Positions 39,101 to 51,000 of a stretch of DNA of 64,000 nt are shown piece after piece; positions within the stretch are counted from its first letter, which is position 1; each line of letters begins with the position of its first letter. The notes beneath the pieces are model-generated. The model made no database searches, was not told the origin of the DNA, and was given only the letters and a program-made list of their open reading frames with translations. The translations under genes and the position numbers were made by a program. The DNA is from Pyrocephalus nanus (lineage: Eukaryota > Chordata > Aves > Passeriformes > Tyrannidae): contig CM076269.1 in assembly GCA_038380795.1 (NCBI GenBank), positions 6,696,001 to 6,760,000 on the forward strand, given 5' to 3'.

Positions 39101-41702
39101 TTACAAGTTTTTTTGCTTTACCTTGATGGAATGTCTGTTTACATATTTAAGTCGGTTTTGACCTTCAAAATTCTGGCAAAGAACAATTTTCATTAAACCA
39201 TCTCAGTGGAGGAACTTGGCAGTTCCTCATCTTACCTCTGAGGTTAAGAGAGGATATTAATCATTTAGCAGGAATGGTCAAACAAAATATATGTAAGTCC
39301 TATCCAAAGCAACTTTAATTCATCATAGTAGACACAGCAAGGGCTGATGTATAGCAGCTCTTCCATCAGGTCTGATTCCTTTATGGGATTTGGTTGGAGG
39401 CTCCAAACTGAAATAATTCCATAAAAGTTGATATCTCTTTCTAAGGATACCCTACCTGATTATGAGAATATATCACAACATAATGGTTAATATCTCTTCA
39501 CCACTCTATGGCAATCCATAAGCATCCTTAACCAAGAAAACTCTCTAAGATGCATTTTCCAGTACTAAAATGGCTGTGGCTCCCCTTTCTTTTAAGTTGT
39601 ATTACCTCAGTGTCCTGTTTTCTGTGAAACTCTGCTGCTCTTTGGAGCCCAATTCCACACCATCACCCACCTGCCTGGCCGAGCTGTGAGTACCTGAATA
39701 AGCAGTTTGGCAAGCAGGAACAACGTGCTCTGCCTCATCTCAGGCACAGGTAAAGTACCAGGCCAAAGAGGAAAGTGTATTAGACATAAACAATCATTTG
39801 AAGAACAGTATTTTCAGGACAGAGCTATACTTAATACACTATTGGTTAAGAACCAATTAAACATCAGGGTTTTTTTCTACAAAAGTAAATTAGGTTACCC
39901 CACAAAATGCAATTACTATTGTATATGATATTCTAAGTGACATGAGTCCTAAAACACAAGACTGTATCACGTTAACTAAACCAAATATGATAGTGAAGAG
40001 AATATCAAGAACTCTTCCACAGAAAGTAATTCTATAAAACTAAAATGAATTTGGGTAGACATAGAGGAAAAATATTACAAAAATGAGTCATTACCTAGAA
40101 AATGTGTAGTAGGAGACTGAAGGCACTCAGTCTATCAAGGTGTTCACAAGCTGGAGAAATACTGAGGGAAGACAGTAAGACAAATCAAGAACCAGGAATA
40201 AGAAGCTGACATGGAAAAATCCACAGAGAAATAAGGCACAGCAGGGACTGTAACTAACCACTGGAATTAACTACTCAAGGAAAAGATGGATTTAACACTA
40301 TGATGGTTTTTCAAGACTGTTTTTCTGAGCAGCCTTGCTGTGGTCCAGCCAAGGTTACTCCTCAGAGGAGGAGCTGAGAGAAGTTTCCTGATGTGTTCTG
40401 CAGCAGCCACACCAGCTCCTTGAACGGCCCACCAGCAGCTGCACCACAGCCTGCACACCTTTGGGCCTGTAACCCCACAGCTAAAAATGTCCTTTCCAAA
40501 AACCACAGGTCACAGAATCCTGAAATGGCTCTTTCTTCCCATGCTCAACAGGTGACTGTTTTTCATACAGTGAATGGGAAAAGGAAGTAGCAGAAGGCAT
40601 AATAAAATCATAGATCAGTATAATCTGTCAAAGTGCCCGTTTCCCACCACTCACCTCAGTGATGCAATTGGGTGGGGAACTTCCAGGCCACCGAGTGTCT
40701 GAAAAACCAGGGGAGCCTCTGTTTTCAAAAAATAAATATTTTAAAGAGATACTGGCTGAAAGATTTGCTTGTTCCATATTACCCATTGAGACCTTCGTAT
40801 AAGAGTAAAACTTTCTTTGCTACAACCTGTGCTTTGGAGGGGCAAGAAGAAAAAGAAAATGCTGCTCTGTGAAGTCCCTGAATAGCAAAGACTGCCTTAC
40901 AGTGACAGCAGCACTACCAGATCTCCCAAGGAAATGCTCCACCTCCGTGTCACTTATCTCCAGGACTAACAAGCAGGTATTTCACTTCAGAACCCTGCTG
41001 ACAATCTGCAAGGCAGGAATCGTGAAACACTCCTGCCTCACTCCTCTAAGGCAAGCACTGAGGACAGACTCCCATTTGCAGAGGTAACAGCAATGAAAAA
41101 GGAAGACAAGGAAAACAGGCAGGGTTGGGTAACAACAAGAACACTGTTGAGGTGTGGACTTACATGGAATAGATAGATTTATACAGAGTAACAGTCCATC
41201 ACATCTGTACTCATACAGCTGTGTAAGCACACCAGATAGAAGTCCCTGGCTGCAGAAGAAAAAGCTGACTATGCTGCTTGTTAAAGGTTAAATTCCAGGC
41301 AGGTTAAGAGTGATTGGACATTTTTAATTAATAAAATGTCTCACTGATTGAAATGCCAGTTAAACTGCTTGAGATTTTGCTGTTTGGCTACTGGCTTCAT
41401 CTGAACTGCACATGTTAATTCTCTGTGTAAAGGGAAAAAGGCCTATGTGACCCCTCTACAAGCTCTTCCTTGGCTTCCTGCATCATCAGGAGTAGGGTCC
41501 TCCTCCACATTTGGCTGTGGCTCCGTGGATCTCAGCTCCCTTACAAGTTTAGGAAAGTCACAGAGTGGAAGTTGCACGTTTACCAATGTGGCAATAACAA
41601 CCTTTGTTGCATTAGGGGATAATACCTAAAGAAAAGACAACACTCTAGGGCTGTCCTTCCCTATCCTAGCGAGGAGGGTGGCTCCTTGCACTGTCCTCCA
41701 AA

Positions 41703-41729
41703 GCAGAGATGATGTTACATCATCTCTGC
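41703..41729. repeat. 27-bp near-perfect palindrome
   Basis: Two 13-bp arms (GCAGAGATGATGT and ACATCATCTCTGC) are exact reverse complements around a single T. The centre reads TGATGTTACATCA, a dyad resembling binding sites of bZIP-type dimers. There is no gene next to it. It could be a dimeric protein site, a cruciform-prone sequence or the remnant of a small inverted-repeat element. Confidence 0.9.
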
Positions 41730-44000
41730 CTTGCTTAGCCCCAAATTCTACACCCTCGATTGCTTATTCCTGTAAGGATTTACAGTGAAATGCAGAACTT
41801 GGTCCTGAAGATGAAAGTGTCCCTGCAAACGCAAAGAAACCAGCAAGTGTCAAAGAATTTTAATATACAATGCAGAACCAAAAAAAAAAGCAAAATCCTA
41901 CATTACAGAGTTTTAGTTTCTCATAATCTAAGACTCTTAAAGAAATGAAAGCACAGAACATTGTTGTGGAGGCAGATGCTTTGCTCCATCTACCTCCTAT
42001 CCCACACATTTTGAAAATTATTCTCTAAGGGTACTTCCATAAATCCTGCAGAAGATTAGACGTGGAAAGGGAAAATCATAGTTCATCTGGCTCACAAATC
42101 CAAAACGTCCATATGGACTTTTTTCAGGTATCAATGGGTTAAATACCCCAACTTAAAAAAACTCCCATAAAACTGATACTCTGTTAATACAAGAAAAATG
42201 AAAGACACATGAAAGTACATTTTTTTTTAAGCTAAACTACAATTCAGTAAGAGTTATATAAACACTTGGGAAGACATTAAAGACATATTTGAGTATTAAA
42301 GAAAGAATATGAAACTGTCCAATGTAAGTTTTACCATCTGTCTCCCCTGTGGAAGGGGCTGGTACCAGTGTGATATGGAACCATCAAGGCAGATTCCCTC
42401 TGCTGCTGTCCCAGTACATCCTCCACGCTCAGCAGGGTGAACACCAAAGGATGCTCACAGCCAGTACTTCTGATGATCAGCCTATCCCATGAAACCTGCA
42501 TCCTTCTCCACTCCAAAAGCATGAAAGCTCATGCTAACTGTAAAGGACTTTTAGCAATTGTTATAGTACAATAAAAGATAAGTTACCCCCAGCCTACCCC
42601 TCTCTTGGGTGGTTCAGGACATTTTCTCTGACTCTTTAATTTCAAATCACTAAAGACCAAAATTTAGCATGAAAGTCAGTAGCCCGATGCAGTAAACATA
42701 TATATTCATAAAGACTTCAGTTCCATTAAGGTTTTACTATCAATAAACAAGGAACACAAAGTTTACATTCTGCTAAATGTGGAGGAAACGATTTCCTCTG
42801 TAGGAAGAAGTTTTCTAGCCAGAAGGCAGCACAGAAAAAATCCTTTAGGCTCAGCTTCTTCCTCTCCTCCCAGCCCCACTTTCACCTTTGTTCTGATCCA
42901 GCCAAAATTCAACTTCATATGATGCCACAGGTGAGGTATTTTCCTCTTTATGGTAAACAAATGATGTCACAACCACAGGACTGTGATTTCACTGCAGAAC
43001 TGAACAAGTGGGCATGTGACGCACAGAACGAAAATTATAGTTCAGACACAAACAGCAGAAATAATTGCAAAAGTAAAACAAATGAACAACCACGTAAATT
43101 AATTTCTTTTTGAATCACTCTTCCTGTTTTCCAAGTCCAAATGAGTCTCCTTTCCTATTTAGGAACCCCGAGGGGATGAAAGAAATGTCCAAGATGGTGA
43201 AATAAAAAATTAGCTATTGAGCATGAAACATGCAATGATTGCACTTCATAACATTTTTATTGCCTCGGTGGTGTATGAATCACTTCACAGTTCCACACTG
43301 TTACGATGAAAAAAATGACACCAATAAAGTCTGAGCAATTGATGTTATGACTTCATCAATCCGGGACTAAAGGCACGCACAGAATGACAAATGTTCTCAA
43401 GAGTGTGGAGGAAACTACCACCTCATTCTGCCTCTTTGTCTCGTTCTGAAGAGTGGTTATTCTCACCCCAAACAGGTGGAATATTGGAGCAATCCTCAGC
43501 ACAGCTCCATGTGACACGGCCTTGCCTTCCCTCTCTGAAACTGGCCACATTTGGGTTTCTCAAGAGCTACAAACACAGCTAATGTACAGTGAAGCTCCAG
43601 CTAATACAGAATGCTCCCAGTTTAGAAAATTCCCACTCCTTTGAGGTTTTGCATCAGGACTGTATCATTTTAACACTCACCTGCACTTAGCTTGAATTTT
43701 CAAAAGTCTATAGATTCTAGAAGTATGAAGTAGAATTATCCTTACAATTTCACTAAATCCCAAGAAGTTCAATTTATTGCTGCTTAAGGCTTTCAAGAGG
43801 ACAATAATCTCTGCTTAGGACAACAAAGCAGCATCGAAGTAATCTATCAGATATGACATCAAAGGTAGAGTGCAAAGAACTGACCTCCCGCAGGGAGGAG
43901 GTACCTGCTTTTGACAGCCATGCTCAAGAGCTAACAAATGCAACCTTAAATTTCCTACTTAGAGTTCAGCTTGCACATAACTAAATAAATAGTCTGGCTG

Positions 44001-44042
44001 CAAAAAAACCCAAACCAAACCAAAACAAAACCAAAGCAAAAC
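44001..44042. repeat. (CAAAC)n-like low-complexity tract
   Basis: Degenerate CAAAC/CCAAA units over about 42 bases. Confidence 0.9.
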
Positions 44043-46410
44043 TCCCATCTTTATCAAGAGTCACGAAATCCAAACCTGTTCTGAACAGCAGAAACTAACA
44101 ATGTTTTTTCTCTCTCACAAATACTAGCTTTCATTTTTTGAGTTGCTAGACATCTTGACTCAGGACTCAAGTCCCTGGTAGGATTCTTTCTTTTAATATA
44201 ATAGCTCATATCCCTTATAAAATCATTAATAGAAAATAAAGGCCTTTTTGTTAACTCTAATCTTGCTTCCTTGCAAGTGTGCCAGAGGCATTTTAATATA
44301 GATCAGGTCATGAATATCACAAATTACAGCAGCAATGTGTGGCAACAGAAGATCAGATTATTCATATAACAGTAATACCTTCTTCCTTCTTTGATTACAA
44401 AAAAGTAAACAGCATGCATTGATCTCTCAGCACAAAAAGTCACTTCCTCTCAAATCTGTGTTTTTCTGATCCTTACAAATCCAGGTTTACAGTATGAGGT
44501 AATGGCACAGCACAAACCTTAGAATGATGAACGAGGGGCATTACAGGGTGCAATAAAACCTACTTCATTTTATGTCAAAATTCTCTCCTGCTTCCCATGA
44601 TGTACAGGTATGAAGTTCAGATGGAGTAGGAAAAAGTTAGTAGGTGCTGTTTCCTATAAAGTTTCCTATGGCAGATGCATTATGAACAAAGCAAACTGTG
44701 TACAGGCAGCACAATTATGGAAGAATTAATGTACCAACAAGAAGAGCCCTGGCCATAAATGCAGTATAGGAAAATGAAATTAGATTCACAGTTAATTTAT
44801 ACCTCAGTATTTGCAGTGCAGAAAAGCACACCCCATTATAGTTCCTATTTTTCCTGGGTATTTGCCAGAACAAGTAACTGTAGCTTCTTTCCCTACTTGA
44901 AACACACACACTGGGAAGGACTCGTAGGATCTTCCCACTGGTCCATGGTAGGGGAAAGACAGGAGTAAAGACCAAACTAAAGAGTAAAGATGTTATTCAC
45001 ATTACCCACTGCACAGCCCCCCACGATGCCATTCAGCCACAGGGTGCAAAAATAGCTTATTATTAGCAAAAACCTATTTCCAGCAATCCAAAGATTCAGT
45101 TCAAGTTACAACACAATAAAGAGGTGTTTTACCTTCAGTACGTCCTGTTCCTCTAACATAACTCAACAAGGCTTCAGGTGATGCTGACATTAAATGCCAG
45201 CTGCCCAGTCCAAAGGACACATTTATTAGCCCCCAATAACATCTCACTTCAAAGGAAGTGAACTTTTTTTGTGCCACCCAAACACCTCTGCTGAACTCTG
45301 ACAAAAAAGACGACCCTGGCTGATAAAAACTCCACGAAAAAAAATTAATGAAGACTTCCAAGATACCTTGCCCAAGAAGAACATTTAAACTCTTCAGCAA
45401 TATGCAGCATTCACATCTGATGGCACAAGTCTGTCAAGGAGGAGCCTTCAAAAGATGATGCTGGTTTTGCAGAAAGAATTACCACCTCTGATTTTTGGGG
45501 CCAGGCTGGAGTCCTAACTCTAATTTAATTCTAATCTGCTTTTTCCAGGTTTCATAAAATGCTGTCTCAAATAGGCTTATCTTCTAAGAAGTACAGCATG
45601 ATCTTCTCATTAAAGAATCTGTTACAATGGAAACACATTAGTACTAAAGTCATAAAAGACTGAGGAAATTATGAACATTTTCCCCCAAACTAGCATCACT
45701 TTTAAAAAAAAGTGCCTTAGTATCACTTAAAAAAAAAAAAAAAGTACATTCACAAGTCTGCTTGAAAAGTGGGAACTTGCTGTTTAAATGTTTCTTCAAT
45801 GTTATCTCTATTTTGTTCTTTAATTAATAAAGGGATACATGCACTGACATTATAAACACTAATTTGCTATTTAGCATCCCAAATTAGGAAGCATAAACAT
45901 TTATGCACTTCATTAAACACTACCTAAGAACACTTCTGATATTAACAGGAGACAAGCTAGGCTGTTAAATGCAATTTCAGGGCACGCATAAGACACTGTG
46001 AAAAGACACTCCTGCTCTTCCTGTCCCTTGCCATGAAAGCTCCCTGGCTGCATCCCGTTGGCACCAGCTCTTATGAAACAAACCTTGGAAATCAGCGAGA
46101 TCTGACTCATCTGTGCAATCACAGGCACCGGTGTAAGGGAAGGGACAGGAAGGCAGGGACAGGGAACAGTGAAAGTGGGGTGTACCTGTTTGGCAGCATG
46201 GCAATAGATTGGCACAAGGCAACCAGGAAACTGGACTTCAGAAAGCATCAAACAAATACACCCTGAATTAAGACATTATTGAAGTGCAGGTGATGTACAG
46301 GAAGAAACATCCTGGTGCTTTTCTCCATCTGTTCCAAAAAAGGCACTGCAGTTCTAGCATGCCTCCTCCTCTCCTCTCCCCTTTTGCTTCCACCCACCCC
46401 AGCCCTTCAA

Positions 46411-46588
46411 AGAATTATAGAGTCATTTAGGTCGGAAAATACCTTTGAGACCATGAAGTCCAACTATTAGCCCAGCACTGCCAATTCCACCACTAAGCCA
46501 TGTCCCCAAGTGCCACATCTACCCACCATTTAAATACCTGAAGGGATGGTGGGTCCACCACTTCCCTGGCAGCCTGTTCTTTTCCAAA
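46411..46588 (-). mobile_element. CR1 LINE 3'-end fragment
   Basis: The plus strand reads AGAATTATAGAGTCATTTAG, then a GTCGGAAAATACCTTTGAGA block, a TCCAACTATTAGCCCAGCACTG block, the CCACTAAGCCATGTCCCCAA block and finally CTTCCCTGGCAGCCTGTTC. This is the reverse complement of the 3' region of an avian CR1 subfamily different from the one at 12.9 kb. It is about 178 bp, truncated at its 5' end and non-coding. It lies 1.3 kb downstream of the BEND5 stop, in the same orientation as the gene. Confidence 0.92.
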
Positions 46589-47795
46589 TTATCTCCATTT
46601 ACAGGGCACTGAAATAGGCTTCACATGAGAATAAACCAGTGCTACAGGAAGATGATGGGAAATAGGAAGTCTTTCAAGACTACAGAAAGCAGAATTGCAG
46701 TGGTAGAAAAGAAACAAATGCTGATACTCAGGAACAGGAGCCTGAAAGGTAAATAATCACATCTGTACGTGTAAAATACATTAAAGGTTAACCAATATCA
46801 CTAATATAACAAATCCTAAAAATTCATCAGTCCAGACCTTAAGTTATCCCTAAATCCTTAATAAGAAAAGACTTCAGGCTATTTTCTTTTACTTACAGAC
46901 GATAAGATATAATTCAAATGACAAATTATTCCTCAGAACTTTGCATTGCAAGTCTAACTTCAATGTAGAAAATTATTTTTATTTTTAATTCAAATTCGTA
47001 CTAAAAGCGTCCACTGTTAAATTATGGACCCAGACAAAATGGTAATAAATTTTCTATTGTACATAATCTTGCCACAAGTGTGGCAATTTTAAATTGTTTG
47101 AAAATACAAATACATTAAAAAGAGAGTGTTTCAAGAACAGTAACATGGACACACTGAAGAGCTTTGTACCACAACCAGAAATCTGAAAAATGTCTTGGTG
47201 CCTGAAAAAGAACTGCTTTTAGATTTATTTATTTATTAAAATAAATTATCATGATTTTACAACTTACAGCTTTGAGTTCTTGGTTGTTTATTGGTAGTAT
47301 TTTTTTAACTATGACGGCAATGGTGATCTATCTACAAGACAATAAGTGAAAAAGAAGAGTTCTTTTTGTGTTTTTGATCAAATATATTGTTGGAGATCGA
47401 AACAAAGATTTCTAAAAACAAACGATTAAAATTTCAGTTCAGAAAAACGCTGATTAAAATACAATAAACCCCTTTTCAATAGCAAAGTGCATTTTGTACA
47501 GTTCTTTCTTCTAAGCAGATCTTTCCTGCAGCTTAGATCCACTAACTCCAGTAAAACTAAACGCAGGCCAAACGGGTTGGTGTTTGCAGAATTACAACCT
47601 TCATACAGAACTGCAGGTAACAAACTGCAACTCGTTGGAAAAAACCTTTGAAAATTCATTTTTCACTGTGAGTGAACTTACAACATATCTTACATTATTT
47701 AAAAAGCAGTTTACACCATGACAGAACCGCTCGAAAAATGAATCAGCGATAGGAAGAGAGCAACACTTCGAGTCAGCCTCTGCCACCGGCAAAAA
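46589..47795. other. Immediate 3' flank of BEND5
   Basis: AT-rich DNA between the CR1 copy and the BEND5 poly(A) region. No exon, no further repeat recognised. It could form a longer 3'UTR if distal polyadenylation occurs. Confidence 0.5.
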
Positions 47796-47839
47796 CGCCA
47801 CACAAATCAAAAAACAACACTTAAGTAAAACACTAAGAC

Positions 47840-47845
47840 TTTATT
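47840..47845 (-). terminator. BEND5: Poly(A) signal AATAAA of BEND5
   Basis: On the minus strand a canonical AATAAA begins 13 nt after the TAA stop. It is followed at the usual distance by a GT-rich downstream element (about 47796-47820: GTGTTGTTTT, TTTGTGTGG). Signal plus downstream element fits a genuine cleavage site near 47810-47830. A second AATAAA at 47858-47863 overlaps the stop codon itself. That site would leave no ordinary 3'UTR signal and is probably secondary. Longer isoforms using sites further down are not excluded. Confidence 0.7.
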
Positions 47846-47858
47846 AAAAATCCAAAAT

Positions 47859-48019
47859 TTATTGCAAATTGTACTTTGCAATTTCCCTCCTTTCTTCATT
47901 TTTACATGATTTATTGATATCCATGATTTTTTCACAGATGTACTTGTTGACTTTGGAGAGTCTCTGTGCAATTTCAGTTTCATCCACAGTTTCTTGTGCT
48001 ATTCTATCATACAAACATT
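47859..48019 (-). CDS. BEND5: BEND5 last coding exon: C-terminal half of BEN domain and stop
   Basis: This exon has 161 coding nt: two bases completing Glu, 52 further codons and a TAA stop. The acceptor is a very strong pyrimidine tract followed by CTCCTCAG, with a consensus branch point (CTAATGAC) about 30-35 nt upstream of the exon. The peptide starts ECLYDRIAQETVDETEIAQR, continues with SKVNKYICEKIMDINKSCKN and ends AKYNLQ. This is the terminal BEN helix bundle seen in vertebrate BEND5, and the stop falls at the position expected from the human protein. The stop codon is embedded in an AATAAA hexamer. Confidence 0.95.
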
Positions 48020-51000
48020 CTGAGGAGAAAAAAAAAAAAAAGAAAGAGTCATTAGGATATTTTTAGAAAATACTATAGCCCTGAGTTGGGCTAACTACAC
48101 AAGAGACAGCACTGAGTAACCACAGTATATATTTGTTGCAAGGCAAGAGAAGCTTTCCTTGATTCACTGGCTATCTTGTTAAAGTCAACATTTTTCACCA
48201 GGCTTGAATCTTTGGCATGACAAACTTCCAGTTATGCTGTGACTACATTAATAGGCTTTCTATACAGAAACAAGGTTAAACCCAACCTTTTACAGTGTCA
48301 GTCTTGACTGCTTAACTCTTGTATTTTCCTGTATCTGCACAGCAGATTTAGTCTTTTCCCAGGTGAACTGTCTCACCAGAACTGTTGTTATCTACAGTTC
48401 CCTGTGAGTCACTCCTACCTTCACACCTTCAGGAGAGTATGCAAACAATACTGGTCAGGAAGAGAAGCAGTAACCAGTAAAGGAGAACACTTTAACCCAT
48501 TTGTTTTACTTTTTAAATCTATCCCACATTCTTTAATGCCTGTGTCTTTATCGGATGCCCCGTTCCTGGGCGTATTTTGCTTTTATTAGTAGATTATTCA
48601 GGACAAGGGCCATCTCCTTGCTCTTTGAACAACGCACTTTGTGAACTTAATTGGAATACAAAAAGCAAGCAACAGTAATAACTGCAAAGGCCATCAGGGC
48701 AGTGAAAGTTGAGACAATTTTTCCTCACCGAGTTGGTAGTTTGGTGCCAGAATCCTGCAGAGGTTACTGAAATCTGAAGTGGTGCTATACACACAACTCC
48801 TTAGTGACAGGCAGGTTTGAGTGTTTGTTTTTGGTTTTCATAACCAGAATGATGTATTCTTGTGTGTAGCCTTCCCAGATTGGTCAAACCATCTCTGTTC
48901 TGCTTTGCCTAGTGATCTATTCCACTAACCATTTATTGCTTCATATACAGAAAGCCATAGAGATTATTGCTTAATTAACATGGTTTACAACATTTCTAAT
49001 GCACCATATTAAAAAGTTATGAAAATTAAGTACTATGCATGCCTTGTAGTTCATTTGGAAACCTCTGAGAAGTTTTATAAAAGGTTATTTTGCATTAACA
49101 AGGTTTATAACAGTGCTCATGCATCATACTTTTTATCATTTCTTTATTACATACTACACAGTGGGGATTTTTAAGAAGCTATAGAGATATCAGACACATT
49201 AACAGCTAATGCTGTCGTTCAAAAACCTATTTTAAATAAGTTAGTCTGTGTCCACAGAATGATGAGAACATCTAAAGCAATGTGAATTTTATGTTGTAAG
49301 ATGCACTGAATATAAAATAAGTGAAATTAATCGGCACACGGCCTGACAGCTGAAATGCTGATCACCAGTAAACTGTGGTTAGAAATGCAACACCTAAGGA
49401 GAGGCACGTCACTGAGAATCTGAAGAAACCCAGTGTGTTTGCAGGTCACAAGCTTGCCCTGCAACAACCTCGGGAACACTCCCAGGTTGTGGTGGATACA
49501 CCTCATAAGGTGAACTCCCCGTGAGAGACAGGCTGTGTTAATTGTTTAGCCACGTCAAGCAAAGAGTCACTTGACTGAACTCGTTCATCAGCTATAATTT
49601 TCCAAGTCAGTGTGACCCAGAGTGATCAGTGATCATCACGGTTTTACTTCTTCCATCTCTTCCATTTCTATGAGGGGGTGCAGTAGTAGTTTAGTACTCG
49701 TATAAGGATGCTGGCCTAGGGGCTCCAAAGAGTGATTTGGGGGTTCTGCTCCTTGTCTTTTGGCTTTAGAGGAGCATACAGACACCCCTTTGTATTGCTG
49801 AATGGACCAAAGATTCAAGGAGACCTCAAAGACTAACAAGGACTTTCACTTCTTTCTGTCATGCCTGATCCAAATCACCGGCTATGGAAACCTGACCTTC
49901 CTCACACTTCACCTATTTTTCCACTTGCTGGTCATTTTTTTTTTTGCTTTGTTTTCTTCTCCACGGTGGGCCAAGTCCTGCTACCACTGACGCAAATGCA
50001 AAGGACACAACAACATGGAGACTCGTGGTTATGAGCTACCCAGTCCCACTAATACAGGAAGCCTGTCACCTAAAACACTGGCCATGCAGTTTAACTGGTC
50101 CAAGAGGAGATTGTACAGGCTTGAGTCTAACAAAATGGGAATCAAAGACAAGGTGAAAGAAACACTGGAAAGAGGAACATGGAAAACCAGGGCATGTAAC
50201 AGCCGAATTCAAATGAGGATTGAGGCTGAAAGCAAAAGTATGACAGAAAACACAGAAAAATGAGGAAATAGGGAAGAGCTGAATTGCTGGTGAATGTAAA
50301 GGTATGGAAGAGAAGAAAGGAAGGGCCCCATCTGCCTCTCACCATGTACCTGTTGGAGCATATTCCCAAACTCTCCATAGTCAAAACAAAGGGAGTAAGA
50401 AGGAAGTTGTCATTTAAATGGCTCAAGCAACACAGAGTGGCCCTGACAGAAGATGAAATTCTTACAGAAGCAACCTCACCAGCAGTGTTGAGGAGCAACA
50501 GGGAAACTAGAAAACACTTTGCAATGGGCCAGTGAAAAATAACCCCTTTTTACTGTGTGCTTGTAAATGTGCATCTGGGTGACCAATTCTGTCTCCACTT
50601 GGAGCCGACAAGGGCAGCCACCGCCACAGAGTGGATTCCTTACGTGGCCAGTACATCAACACTCAGCTACAGGGGTAAGGATTGCACCTGAAGGCCCCGG
50701 CCAGAACTACAAAATCAACATGGAACAGCTTCCACTTCCACATATATTCCTGAAGCAGATTAGCAAAAAGAATCCACCTCTTTTACTCGTTTCTTACAAA
50801 CTAAGGAAGATGACAGTACGAAGGTAAGTTTTCAATTTTTCCCCACACAACACAGACACAGACACACGCACACACTCAAAGAGGAATCGTATTTCTTACT
50901 CCAAAACGTGGTACTTGCAAGGCAGATTACAACAACACCTCTTAACAAGGTCACAGTTAAGAGCACACAGCAACTAAGAACAGGAAATGCAGAATAATGA

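Larger units (their letters stand above)
36176..46410. other. Non-coding stretch
   Basis: No supported exon. Contains the 27-bp palindrome at 41.7 kb, a CAAAC tract at 44.0 kb and otherwise unremarkable AT-rich sequence. The longest minus-strand ORF (37247-37660, 137 codons) matches nothing I recognise, including AGBL4. Confidence 0.5.

Noticed and set aside
49802..50827. Series of plus-strand ORFs of 60-86 codons, considered as a retrocopy
   Set aside because: Different frames, no similarity to a known protein, no poly(A) tail at the end. Treated as chance ORFs in an intron.
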